From Caryophanales bacterium UBA5455 (lineage in GTDB: Bacteria > Bacillota_I > Bacilli_A > RFN20 > CAG-826): 33,186 nt of DNA. Shown one piece after another: positions 9,488 through 17,396 of this stretch. Position 1 is the first letter of the stretch. Every line of letters begins with the position of its first letter. The DNA is taken from assembly GCA_002427365.1 (NCBI GenBank), contig DIQT01000015.1, positions 196,386 to 229,571 on the forward strand, given 5' to 3'. The position numbers and the translations under genes were made by a program. Below the pieces are notes generated by a model that saw nothing but the letters and a program-made list of their open reading frames with translations, did no database searches and was not told where the DNA came from.

Positions 9488-10405
9488 TTATAACGGTAAG
9501 CCGGTTAAATAAAATTCTTGATTAATTTTCCCTTTAATTAAACGGGTTAATTGTTGAGCGCGAATTTCACCGGCTTTTGTTTTACCTGAATATAAGACAC
9601 CAATTTGATTTAAGGTGTTGCCTGAAGTAAATATCGTTAATAAGTTATGATCATCGCGGGCATTTAACAAGGGTAAAATAATCGTATCACGAATAAAATC
9701 ATTAATATATTCATCGCCAAACCCATCTAAAACAAGAATATCGACCATTTGAAGTTCTGCTAACCGGCGATCAAATTCGGCTTTATTTGTGAAGTTTAAA
9801 TCATTAATTTCGCGGATTCGTTTAGTGGTATTAATAAAAGCAACACTCCCTAGTTTTTTACTAAGCGCTTCATTAATAAACGCAGTCACTAAAAATGATT
9901 TACCAACTTTTGGTTGGCCCGCAAGATAAATCCACGCCTTATCGCCTTCTAGCGCCTTTAGTAAACTTTTAACAACGAGCATATTATTACGGGTAATACT
10001 AATACGCTTCGTGTCGGATAGACGCAAGTCTATTAGTTCACTTGGAAAATCGTTATACCATAAATTTTCTTGTCGGGCTTTATGTTCTTCCGCATATGGG
10101 CATGGTTCATAAATTCGCACTAAGATGTCATTTTCTTTCCGTAATTTCGTTAGTAAATGTTCATCAGGACTTAAACAATGACCGGCTTCATGGCACTTTA
10201 AATACGAATGATAACTTGCTTGAAAGTCAAGCACTTGAATAATATTTTTAAGCGCAATTTCTCGATTTACTCCTAGTAACACTAATTGATTCCAAACGGC
10301 TTCATCACTAACAACTTGATCAAGTGTCCGGTGTAAATCCGCTAAAGCGGCATCATTTTCCGTTGCTCCGACTATTTTTTCATTTATTTTAATAAAGTCA
10401 CTCAT
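9488..10405 (-). CDS. dnaI: Primosomal helicase loader DnaI
   Basis: This 305-residue AAA+ ATPase is expected to load the replicative helicase with DnaB. The N-terminal region (about 1-105) has a Cys/His cluster (C71, H76, C77, C102) compatible with the DnaI zinc-binding domain. The ATPase domain has Walker A GQPKVGKS (163-170) and Walker B ILVLDGFGDE (D227). The gene overlaps dnaB by ATGA (start 10405-10403, dnaB stop 10404-10402), so translation is coupled. Its stop abuts the stop of the convergent mutM-coaE gene with no base between them. Length and order match Bacilli DnaI; DnaC is the alternative name in other lineages. Confidence 0.9.
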   Translation of the reverse strand: MSDFIKINEKIVGATENDAALADLHRTLDQVVSDEAVWNQLVLLGVNREIALKNIIQVLDFQASYHSYLKCHEAGHCLSPDEHLLTKLRKENDILVRIYEPCPYAEEHKARQENLWYNDFPSELIDLRLSDTKRISITRNNMLVVKSLLKALEGDKAWIYLAGQPKVGKSFLVTAFINEALSKKLGSVAFINTTKRIREINDLNFTNKAEFDRRLAELQMVDILVLDGFGDEYINDFIRDTIILPLLNARDDHNLLTIFTSGNTLNQIGVLYSGKTKAGEIRAQQLTRLIKGKINQEFYLTGLPL

Positions 10406-11655
10406 ATATTTTTTAGCTCCTTTATTAATTTTTCGATTTCTTCATCACTAACATCTTCTTCCGTTGGAGCGGCTTTGGCTTTCGCTTTTGGTTTCGCACT
10501 GCCAGTGGTTGCTGTTTTAATCCCACGCGCTGTATCACGCATAAAGTTAGTGGCGTCTAACGCTGTTTCAATTTTATTTCGGCCAAGCGATGCGGCGATT
10601 TTTGTTACATAGTTATACGGAAGTTGACCTTCTTTTAAATTCAAAACCGCGAAAATTAATGCGTTAATCACCCCATTATTCAAGGCAAACTTAATTGAAA
10701 GGTCTTCGATTAACCGTTGATCACTTAAAGCAAGCGCGCGGCCTTCTTGGAGTAAGAGTAAAAAGTCAATCGGGGGCATTGCTTCCATCATATTAATCAT
10801 TTTTGCGGTTTCCGCGTCACTATGAATATATTCGCCTTTTTTCTTCGACTTTTTACCCGTAAAGGAATATTTAACTTCTTCACTAAGAAGACGCCGTAAT
10901 TTAACCATATCGACCCGGGTGCCAATTTCAATACCTGGGGTATACGCACTTAAAACATTTTTCGCAATTGTTTCTTCACTTAATCCATATAAAGTTGCAA
11001 GTTGCCCAATTTCATATACTTCATTTTCACTTAAAGCACCTTGTTCTAAATGACCAAACGTAAGTAGCGCCTCATAAAATGCTTCTTTATTAAAGACTTG
11101 GGTGACATTATAAACTTTTCGCGAACTGGCAAAATTATCAAGATGAAGATTAAAGGCACTATCATTAAAGTCCGGCCGATAAATTTCCGCGAAGGAGGCT
11201 GAAACTTCTTTGTTATCACTACTTACTTCGTCATCTGCTTTAAATAAATGGGTGAGTTTTCTTGCTTCAGTAATGCCCGTTGTTTTAATTAACAAACCAC
11301 TAAATAACGGATCATTAAAAAATTCATATGCGGTTAAGGGTGCATATAAAACATATGTATAGTAATTAAAATCTCGCCGCTTATTCATATAGGTTCGAAT
11401 TAGGCCAACCGCTTCAAGCCGTTGTCTAGCTAAATTAAAGGCGCTTAAATTAATATCCATTCGGGCAAAAAGTTGTTCATGACTTGAAGGTTCAACTTCA
11501 TTTGTTTGATGAAATGTCCAGAAGGTTAAAAATAAACTTAAGGAAACATGCCCAATAATTGGTTGATATAGACTTACTAAAACGAGGACATCATTATTTG
11601 TTATTGTTGATGCCAGTCTAATTTCATAAAAATCTTTTGCTTGTACGTCGTTCAT
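10402..11655 (-). CDS. dnaB: Replication initiation and membrane attachment protein DnaB (Bacilli type)
   Basis: This 417-residue protein is the Bacillus DnaB helicase co-loader, not the E. coli helicase. The N-terminal winged-helix region contains VSLYQPIIGHVSLSLFLTFW. The central and C-terminal part resembles the DnaB/DnaD repeat domain (LSEEVKYSFTGKK, then PPIDFLLLLQ). A Lys/Ala-rich linker, KPKAKAKAAPTEED, precedes an acidic tail. It acts with DnaD and DnaI at the origin. The ATG at 11655 is preceded on the minus strand by AGGAG and by its own extended -10 promoter. The dnaB-dnaI order and overlap support the call. Similarity is recognised from pattern and position; these proteins diverge quickly. 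Confidence 0.85.
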   Translation of the reverse strand: MNDVQAKDFYEIRLASTITNNDVLVLVSLYQPIIGHVSLSLFLTFWTFHQTNEVEPSSHEQLFARMDINLSAFNLARQRLEAVGLIRTYMNKRRDFNYYTYVLYAPLTAYEFFNDPLFSGLLIKTTGITEARKLTHLFKADDEVSSDNKEVSASFAEIYRPDFNDSAFNLHLDNFASSRKVYNVTQVFNKEAFYEALLTFGHLEQGALSENEVYEIGQLATLYGLSEETIAKNVLSAYTPGIEIGTRVDMVKLRRLLSEEVKYSFTGKKSKKKGEYIHSDAETAKMINMMEAMPPIDFLLLLQEGRALALSDQRLIEDLSIKFALNNGVINALIFAVLNLKEGQLPYNYVTKIAASLGRNKIETALDATNFMRDTARGIKTATTGSAKPKAKAKAAPTEEDVSDEEIEKLIKELKNI

Positions 11656-11676
11656 GTTCTCCTCGCAATTGAAAAT

Positions 11677-11686
11677 ATTATACCAT
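11677..11686 (-). promoter_or_regulatory. Extended -10 promoter of dnaB-dnaI
   Basis: On the minus strand the sequence reads ATGGTATAAT with TATAAT at 11682-11677 and TG before it. Predicted transcription start is about 15 nt before the dnaB ATG. No clear -35 is seen. The element lies between dnaB and the membrane-protein gene upstream of it. Confidence 0.65.
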
Positions 11687-11724
11687 GATAATCGTAGAAG
11701 GTAAGAAAAACTATTGGCAAATTT

Positions 11725-12690
11725 TTATACTTTCACTTCTAGCAAAGCATATTTATTATACCAATTTACTTCTAAGTTAATAAAGGCTTCAAGTTCTTTT
11801 AAAATATGAAATAATTCCGCCCGTTCTTCAAATTCTTTGCGGGTAATGGGTAAAGGTAAGTTTTCAAAATAGACGTATGTTTCAGTTAATTTATTTCCCA
11901 TTAGTTTAATTTTTTCTTCATTACCAGTTGCAGCGAGCACATCATTTACAAACGCCATTACAACTTCTTGATGATGCGATTTGCTAAGGTTGCTATTTGT
12001 TTCAATGATTTTTTCAATAATTCGTAAATGAAGCCGGCGAATGCGTAAATATTCTTCATGCTTTTTTACGTAGTTTACTTCACCATTTCGTTTCGCAACT
12101 TCTAGGATTTTTGTTGCTTGATCATGGACTTTTCGCACATTAGCAAAATTAGGTATAACGTTATTAGTTACATCAGTTGCTAAATGATGAAAACAATCAT
12201 CAACACTAATTTTGGCGGCATCGACATCTTTTTTAACATTAATATTGTATAAATTTAACACTAACGCAACACCGATTCCGATAATTAAAATATAAATACT
12301 ATTTAATAATGTTTTCGTTAGATTAGCGGCTTCCGCTAGATATAAATGCGAAATTAATGTTAACGCGATGACCGCTCCAATTTCAAGTTTCATAAAAACA
12401 AGCGCTGGTAATAAAATAACAACGATAATAATAATTGCATAAATTCGTGGCATGGGAATTAAAAAGATGAGATACGCAAACGCTAAACCAATAAGCGATG
12501 AAACACCACGTTTTAGGGCATTTTTTAGTACTTCTTCCCGCGTAAATGCCATTGATAAAACCGTAATGACACCCGCGGTAAAAGAGCTTTTTAATGTAAA
12601 TAGTTCGGCAAGTAAATAACCAACTAAAAAACCAAGCACCATTTTGATTGCTAGCGATAAGGCTAATTTCCATTTTAAATTTATTTTCAT
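11725..12690 (-). CDS. Aromatic acid exporter (ArAE/FUSC-like) family membrane protein
   Basis: 321 residues. The first half (about 10-145) is a set of roughly five or six hydrophobic membrane segments, including IYAIIIIVVILLPALVFMK and a Gly-rich SLAIKMVLGFLVGYLLAELF near the start. The second half is a soluble, helical, charged domain (from about 150), the layout of ArAE family 1 proteins common in Bacillota. Transport function and substrate are not known from the sequence. The start ATG at 12690 follows GAGGTG; the GTG at 12696 in the same frame would sit inside that ribosome site. It is transcribed toward dnaB with no terminator visible between them, so it may feed into dnaB-dnaI. Its promoter would overlap the inverted repeat at 12716-12790. 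Confidence 0.7.
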   Translation of the reverse strand: MKINLKWKLALSLAIKMVLGFLVGYLLAELFTLKSSFTAGVITVLSMAFTREEVLKNALKRGVSSLIGLAFAYLIFLIPMPRIYAIIIIVVILLPALVFMKLEIGAVIALTLISHLYLAEAANLTKTLLNSIYILIIGIGVALVLNLYNINVKKDVDAAKISVDDCFHHLATDVTNNVIPNFANVRKVHDQATKILEVAKRNGEVNYVKKHEEYLRIRRLHLRIIEKIIETNSNLSKSHHQEVVMAFVNDVLAATGNEEKIKLMGNKLTETYVYFENLPLPITRKEFEERAELFHILKELEAFINLEVNWYNKYALLEVKV

Positions 12691-12715
12691 AAGCACCTCA
12701 ACAATTTATCTATTT

Positions 12716-12790
12716 TAATCATAACAAGGATTAATGAATGTTTGTTATTTTTGCTTAAATTATATCAATAATTAATCCTTGCTATGAGTA
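12716..12790. repeat. Imperfect 20-nt inverted repeat with 35-nt spacer
   Basis: Left arm TAATCATAACAAGGATTAAT (12716-12735) and the right arm at 12771-12790 are reverse complements at 18 of 20 positions. The spacer is AT-rich and there is no T run after either arm, so it is not a terminator. It lies in the divergent region between the membrane protein gene and pfkA, directly upstream of the former. Confidence 0.75.
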
Positions 12791-12831
12791 TTTCTAGCAT
12801 GACTAATATACATTCTAATAGTTTAGAAATG

Positions 12832-12845
12832 TTTAAGCGCTTAAA
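12832..12845. promoter_or_regulatory. 14-nt perfect palindrome, possible LacI/CcpA-type operator
   Basis: TTTAAGCGCTTAAA is a perfect palindrome about 67 nt upstream of the pfkA -10. Its centre AAGCGCTT fits operators of LacI-family regulators, and it differs from the ideal cre TGTAAGCGCTTACA at two symmetric positions. Caution: TTAAGCGCTTAA also occurs inside dnaE at 3313-3324, so chance is possible. Confidence 0.35.
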
Positions 12846-12908
12846 TTAAAAATAAATTTAGCTTTCGTTAATTTTAATAAGGATTTTCGTGTTCTAAATT
12901 GTGCTTTA

Positions 12909-12917
12909 TGGTATGAT
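12909..12917 (+). promoter_or_regulatory. Extended -10 promoter of the pfkA-pyk operon
   Basis: TATGGTATGAT holds TATGAT (12912-12917) preceded by TGG. The predicted start near 12924 gives a leader of about 29 nt to the pfkA ATG. The -35 region is poor, as is usual with an extended -10. Confidence 0.75.
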
Positions 12918-12952
12918 TATATTGTATGTAATTTTCTTAAGTGGAGGCAATT

Positions 12953-13915
12953 ATGGTAAAAAAAGTTGCGGTCTTAACTAGTGGTGGCGACGCTCCCGGC
13001 ATGAATGCAGCGATAAGAGCGGTAATTCGGGCGGGAATTCATAATGGCATGAAAATGTATTCTGTCTTTGAAGGATATAAAGGACTTGTCGAAGATGACA
13101 TTATCGAGGTCGATCGGACCTTTGTTTCAGAAATTTTAATGCGCGGTGGAACAATCTTACGTTCCGCACGATTACCAGAGTTTAAAGAGCCAGCGTACTT
13201 AAAAAAAGCTGCTGACAATTTAAAAAGTCATGGAATTGATGCCTTAATTGTCATTGGTGGCGATGGAACGTATCGCGGTGCGAATGATTTAAGTAAATAC
13301 GGAATTAACTGTATTGCCATACCAGCAACAATTGATAACGATATCGATTCAACTGATTATACGATCGGTTTTGATACATGTTTAAATACAATTGTTCAAG
13401 CGGTTGACCGTTTACGTGATACTACTTCTTCCCATCAAAGATGTTCGATTATTGAAGTCATGGGTAATAAAAAAGGTGACTTAGCTTTATATGGCGGAAC
13501 AGCGTGCGGGGTTGACTTAATCTTATCACGCGAATATTATCCTGATATGAACGAAATTGTTGCTAAATTACGGCATATCCGAATGAATCGGGCACGACAT
13601 GCCTTAGTGCTTGTTAGTGAAAACCTTGTTCCCGACCTTAATGAATTTGCAAAAACAATTACCGAAAAAACTGGCTTTGCGACACGGGTTGAAGTGCTTG
13701 GCCGGTTACAACGGGGTGGTTCACCAACTGCAACAGATCGAATTCTTGCCGCGCGCTTAGGCGTTCAAGCAATTGATGTTCTTGTCAAAGGTCTAGAAAA
13801 TCAAGCAGTTGGCATTGTTAATAATAAATTAGTTTCCAATCCGCTTGAAGAAGCCCTAAAGATGAAAAAATCATCCGGTATTGAACTAATTAACGTCATT
13901 TCGACCCTCAAATAA
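12953..13915 (+). CDS. pfkA: ATP-dependent 6-phosphofructokinase
   Basis: 320 residues, the standard length of bacterial PfkA. It phosphorylates fructose 6-phosphate in glycolysis. Motifs in order: LTSGGDAPGMNAAIRA at the N terminus, GGDGTYRGA (nucleotide site; GGDG points to ATP and not pyrophosphate), PATIDNDIDSTDYTIGFDT (catalytic Asp), EVMGNKKGDLALYGG and LGRLQRGGSPTATDR. The ATG at 12953 is chosen over the in-frame GTG at 12941 because GGAGG (12943-12947) lies 5 nt before the ATG and would be translated if GTG were used. It heads pfkA-pyk-ROK kinase, with pyk only 11 nt after the stop. Confidence 0.97.
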   Translation: MVKKVAVLTSGGDAPGMNAAIRAVIRAGIHNGMKMYSVFEGYKGLVEDDIIEVDRTFVSEILMRGGTILRSARLPEFKEPAYLKKAADNLKSHGIDALIVIGGDGTYRGANDLSKYGINCIAIPATIDNDIDSTDYTIGFDTCLNTIVQAVDRLRDTTSSHQRCSIIEVMGNKKGDLALYGGTACGVDLILSREYYPDMNEIVAKLRHIRMNRARHALVLVSENLVPDLNEFAKTITEKTGFATRVEVLGRLQRGGSPTATDRILAARLGVQAIDVLVKGLENQAVGIVNNKLVSNPLEEALKMKKSSGIELINVISTLK

Positions 13916-13926
13916 AAGGAGTTACT

Positions 13927-15375
13927 ATGTATAACATTAAAAAACAAACAAAGATTGTCTGCACAATCGGACCCGCCTCGGAAAGTTACGAAGTACTTGC
14001 AAAACTCGTTAAAACGGGGATGAATGTGATGCGATTAAACTTCTCGCATGGAACATATGATGAACATTTAAAGAAAATTAATAATATTCTCCGGCTCGAA
14101 CAAGAACTAGGGGTGTTTGTCCCAATTATGCTTGATACGAAAGGACCAGAAATTCGCTGCCATATGTTTGAAAATGATGGTGTTGAATTAGTCCGCGATG
14201 AAAAAATTCGCATTTCCATGAGTGAAGTTCTTGGCACCAAGGATAAATTTTCCGTAACGCATAGCGGTTTATATAATGATGTTAAAGTTGGTGATTTAAT
14301 TAAAATTGATGATGGTAAATTATCGTTAGAAATTATTGAAAAAGACGCGAGCACCTTTGAATTAGTTTGTTTAATTTTAAACTCGCACTTCTTAAAAAAT
14401 CGGAAAGGGGTTAACGCTCCGTTTGCCCGCTTATCAATGCCTTACATTAGTGAACGCGATGAAGCGGACTTAAAGTTTGGCTGTGAAAATCACGCGGATA
14501 TGGTTGCGGCTTCATTTGTAAGACGGCCTGAAGATATTCATGAAATTCGCCGCGTTTGTAGTAAATATGGCCGGCCTGAAATGCGAGTTATTGCGAAAAT
14601 TGAAAACCGCGAAGCCTTAAATAATATTGATGAAATTATTGCCGAATCGGATGGCATCATGATTGCTCGTGGTGACCTTGGCGTTGAAGTTGAGCCGGAA
14701 TTAGTGCCCGTTTATCAAGAAATGATGATTAAAAAATGTCGGGCGGTTGGTAAACCCACAATTACGGCGACCCAAATGCTTGACTCGATGCAAACGCATC
14801 CAATTCCAACTAGAGCGGAAGTTAGTGATGTTGCCACCGCGATTAGAGAATCCACGGATGCGGTTATGTTAAGTGCGGAAAGTGCATCGGGGGAATACCC
14901 GGTTGAAGCAACAAAAATGCAAGCAAAAATTTCCAAAACAACTGAACAATTTTTAAATTATAAAAAATTAGCGGAAGAAGCATATGAAACGAGTACGCGG
15001 ACGATTAGTGATGCGATTGCAACTTCGGTCGCTAATACGGCAAACCTTATTTTAGCTAAAGCCATCTTCTGCTTTTCCGAATCAGGACGCTCAGCCGCGC
15101 GCTTATCAAAAGCTCGGCCCGTTTGTCCAATTTTTATGATTACAAATGTACGGGATACGGCTTTAAATATGAACTTATATTGGGGTGTAAACTCCATTTA
15201 CTTAAAACATTTACCACAATTTATTGAAGATATGGAAGCATTAGCGTTAGTTAAAGCCCATGACTTAGGTTTAAATCCTGGTGATCCAATTATTATTACG
15301 GGTGGCACACCAACGGGCAGTGGAAGCACAAACTTCATGCGCATTGTTTACGTTAATGAAATAAAGGATATTTAA
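13927..15375 (+). CDS. pyk: Pyruvate kinase
   Basis: 482 residues; converts phosphoenolpyruvate and ADP to pyruvate and ATP. Visible signatures are RLNFSHGTYDEH, DTKGPEIR, IAKIENREALNNIDEII (catalytic Lys), IARGDLGVE, TQMLDSM and the TDAVMLSAESASG loop. The usual DVANAVxDG stretch reads DVATAIRES here. It lacks the extra C-terminal PEP-utiliser-like domain of the Bacillus enzyme (about 585 residues) and has the shorter E. coli-like layout. AAAGGAG overlaps the pfkA stop region, so the genes are co-transcribed. The next gene starts one nucleotide after the stop. Confidence 0.97.
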   Translation: MYNIKKQTKIVCTIGPASESYEVLAKLVKTGMNVMRLNFSHGTYDEHLKKINNILRLEQELGVFVPIMLDTKGPEIRCHMFENDGVELVRDEKIRISMSEVLGTKDKFSVTHSGLYNDVKVGDLIKIDDGKLSLEIIEKDASTFELVCLILNSHFLKNRKGVNAPFARLSMPYISERDEADLKFGCENHADMVAASFVRRPEDIHEIRRVCSKYGRPEMRVIAKIENREALNNIDEIIAESDGIMIARGDLGVEVEPELVPVYQEMMIKKCRAVGKPTITATQMLDSMQTHPIPTRAEVSDVATAIRESTDAVMLSAESASGEYPVEATKMQAKISKTTEQFLNYKKLAEEAYETSTRTISDAIATSVANTANLILAKAIFCFSESGRSAARLSKARPVCPIFMITNVRDTALNMNLYWGVNSIYLKHLPQFIEDMEALALVKAHDLGLNPGDPIIITGGTPTGSGSTNFMRIVYVNEIKDI

Positions 15376-15376
15376 G

Positions 15377-16219
15377 ATGCGTCACGTCATTGCCTTTGAT
15401 ATTGGCGGAACGAATATGCGGGCCGCGATTATTAATGAGGAACTAACGATTGAACAAGTCATTATTGAATCAACGATTACGGGTTCTGTTGATAGTTTTT
15501 TAGCACAAATTAAACATTTAATTTATCGGCTCGATTATAAAAAATATAATGTTGAAGCGATTACCTTTGGGGTCCCTGGCCGCGTACGGGCTGATGGATT
15601 TATTACCGCACTACCAAATATTCATATTGAAAATATTCCCTTAGCTTCGTCGATTTTTGAAGAATTTGGCTTACCAACATTTGTTAAAAATGATGCCGAA
15701 ATGGCGGGTTTATGTGAAGCGGTCGCGGGGGCGGGCAAAGATTATCATTCCGCTTATTTTGTAACGATTTCAACGGGAATTGGGGCCGCATATATTGAAA
15801 ATAAACATCTAAAACAAATTTTAGATGAACCCGGTCATACATTAGTTAAATATAAAAACCGCTACTACGAATTAGAACAAATTGCAAGTGGTAATGGCCT
15901 TGTTCGCCTATCCGCCTTAAATGGTGTCGAAATTGCCTCGGCAGCGCAATTTTTTGCGCGAGTAAAAGAGGGCGACCCACTACTTCTTCCGGTCTATAAC
16001 GACTGGCTGACATTAATTAGTAACTTCTTTAATGAACTTGTAAATTTTTTCACCCCCGAAGTTTTCATTTTAACCGGTGGTGTTATGCATTCGCGGGACA
16101 TCTTCGAAGATGATTTATGTGCCCTCGTGCCGAATTCAAAGATTGTTGGAGCAAGTTATAAACAAGAAGCCGGCCTTGTTGGGGCGGCGATTTACGGTTT
16201 ACAAAGTAAAGGTAATTAA
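15377..16219 (+). CDS. ROK-family sugar kinase (probable glucokinase) lacking the zinc cysteines
   Basis: 280 residues with the ROK fold. Seen: phosphate-binding FDIGGTNMRAA (from residue 7), catalytic N105-D106 in KNDAEMAG, TISTGIGAAY (130-139) and E151-P-G-H154. In most ROK proteins this His and a downstream CxCGxxGC bind zinc; here the region after GHTLVKYK reads NRYYELEQIASG and has no Cys, although the following Glu and ASG remain. The product probably phosphorylates glucose or a related sugar, which fits its place just after pfkA and pyk, but the substrate cannot be read from sequence. AAAGGA (15363-15368) lies inside the end of pyk. It is near the short end for ROK kinases (usually 290-320). 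Confidence 0.85.
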   Translation: MRHVIAFDIGGTNMRAAIINEELTIEQVIIESTITGSVDSFLAQIKHLIYRLDYKKYNVEAITFGVPGRVRADGFITALPNIHIENIPLASSIFEEFGLPTFVKNDAEMAGLCEAVAGAGKDYHSAYFVTISTGIGAAYIENKHLKQILDEPGHTLVKYKNRYYELEQIASGNGLVRLSALNGVEIASAAQFFARVKEGDPLLLPVYNDWLTLISNFFNELVNFFTPEVFILTGGVMHSRDIFEDDLCALVPNSKIVGASYKQEAGLVGAAIYGLQSKGN

Positions 16220-16281
16220 AACTTTTTAGTACAAAATGATTTATTTGTATTAAAATGTATATGTTTGGAGGACTTATACAA

Positions 16282-17139
16282 ATGAAAATTGCAATTAGTA
16301 GTGATTCATCGTTAGCGATTCGGCAAGTCGAGGCCAAGGAACGAGAAATTTTCGTTTTACCATTAAACGTAATTGTTGATGGTCATGAATATCACGATGA
16401 TATCGATATTGATTTAAATACATTAATGCCAATGATGCGGAAAAATGCTCGGGTAACAACATCAACCCCGACACCATTTGAAATCGAACAATATTTCAAC
16501 GCCATTTTTGAAAAAGGGTATGATCATGTCATTCACTTTACGATTAGTGGGGCATTATCAAGTATGCCGGAACTATTTAAAGTTCAAACGGAACAAAATT
16601 GGCCCGGAAAAGTAACGGTTATCGATTCACGGGCTGTTTGTTATTATATGGCGGAACATGTTCTAACCGCGAAAGAAATGGCGGACGCGGGCGCAAGTGT
16701 GGAAGAAATAGTTAAAGTTTTTGAAGCTAGGCGGTCCTGCACCGATATTATTTTCATTCCGGAAAGTCTCACATTCTTAAAAAATGGGGGACGGGTTTCC
16801 CCAGCCGTCGCGGCCTTAGGGAACTTAATTGGTTTAATTCCTATTTTAGGTTTTGTTGATGGTTCAATTATTAAAATTGGGGCAACGCGGAATGCTAAAA
16901 AATCTATTACCGAATTTTTAGATAAACTTATCGCCGAAAATTATGATCCAGCTTTATATAATTTTAATATTGTTTCCTTTGACCTTAAAGATTCAACATA
17001 TGAATATATCGCTAAAATGATTCATGAAAAATTACCAGAATTTGAACTTCGTCATACCCCATTATCCATTAACGTCGCCGCACATACGGGACCTGGAACA
17101 TTTGGGATAGGAATTAGTAAAAAAATTGGTGTTCATTAG
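16282..17139 (+). CDS. DegV family protein (fatty-acid-binding FakB-type)
   Basis: 285 residues. DegV proteins bind a fatty acid and, with the kinase FakA, feed exogenous fatty acids into phospholipid synthesis. Seen: N-terminal MKIAISSDSSLAI, TTSTPTPFEIEQYF, HFTISGALSSMPE, VIDSRAVC and the conserved FLKNGGRVSPAVAALGNLIG followed by a LIPILGFVDG strand. The start at 16282 follows GGAGG (16267-16271) with a 10-nt spacer; two upstream in-frame ATGs (16255, 16261) come before that site. No FakA gene is in the window. TAAAAT at 16251-16256 could be its own -10, but read-through from the sugar kinase gene is equally possible as no terminator is seen. Confidence 0.85.
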   Translation: MKIAISSDSSLAIRQVEAKEREIFVLPLNVIVDGHEYHDDIDIDLNTLMPMMRKNARVTTSTPTPFEIEQYFNAIFEKGYDHVIHFTISGALSSMPELFKVQTEQNWPGKVTVIDSRAVCYYMAEHVLTAKEMADAGASVEEIVKVFEARRSCTDIIFIPESLTFLKNGGRVSPAVAALGNLIGLIPILGFVDGSIIKIGATRNAKKSITEFLDKLIAENYDPALYNFNIVSFDLKDSTYEYIAKMIHEKLPEFELRHTPLSINVAAHTGPGTFGIGISKKIGVH

Positions 17140-17166
17140 TTGAATTTTAGATTTATTTAACTAAAA

Positions 17167-17172
17167 TATAAT
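17167..17172 (+). promoter_or_regulatory. -10 of the thrS T-box leader
   Basis: TATAAT immediately upstream of the T-box leader and 27 nt after the preceding stop. No clear -35 at 17 nt and no TG extension, unlike most promoters here. Confidence 0.55.
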
Positions 17173-17174
17173 AG

Positions 17175-17377
17175 CGACGATGAAGACAAGTTAGCTAAGT
17201 AAGTACTTCTAGCGAGGAAATGACAGTGGAAGATTTCTAAGTAACCTTAACTAATACCACTTCGGAGCTCTTAATGACAAATTAAGCGGTCTAGCCCGTT
17301 ACGCTAAGATAAGAGTAGAACGCTTGTTCTAAATTAAGGTGGTACCGCGCATTAGCGTCCTTAAGGGCGCTTTTTTT
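17175..17377 (+). ncRNA. T-box leader, threonine specific
   Basis: The conserved T-box AAGGTGGTACCGCG (about 17336-17349) is followed by a terminator: AGCGTCC (17354-17360), TTAA, GGGCGCT (17365-17371) and a T run to 17377. The T-box AAGG can pair with CCTT (17359-17362) to form the competing antiterminator. In stem I the specifier is read as ACC (17256-17258) in AATACCACTTCGGAGC, a Thr codon, in the same context as the Tyr codon in the tyrS leader of this window. Uncharged tRNA-Thr is expected to allow read-through into thrS. Confidence 0.92.
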
Positions 17378-17396
17378 ATTTACAAAGGAGAAAAAC

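Noticed and set aside
9489..9506. Hairpin at the mutM-coaE/dnaI junction as a terminator
   Set aside because: Short, bulged stem inside the dnaI coding sequence and no T run after it on the plus strand.
12941..12953. Upstream in-frame starts (GTG 12941 for pfkA, GTG 30198 for ezrA, TTG 8060 for mutM, TTG 20990 for the lipoprotein, ATG 16255 for degV)
   Set aside because: Each would put the ribosome binding site inside the gene or spoil a conserved N terminus (MutM Pro2, lipoprotein signal).
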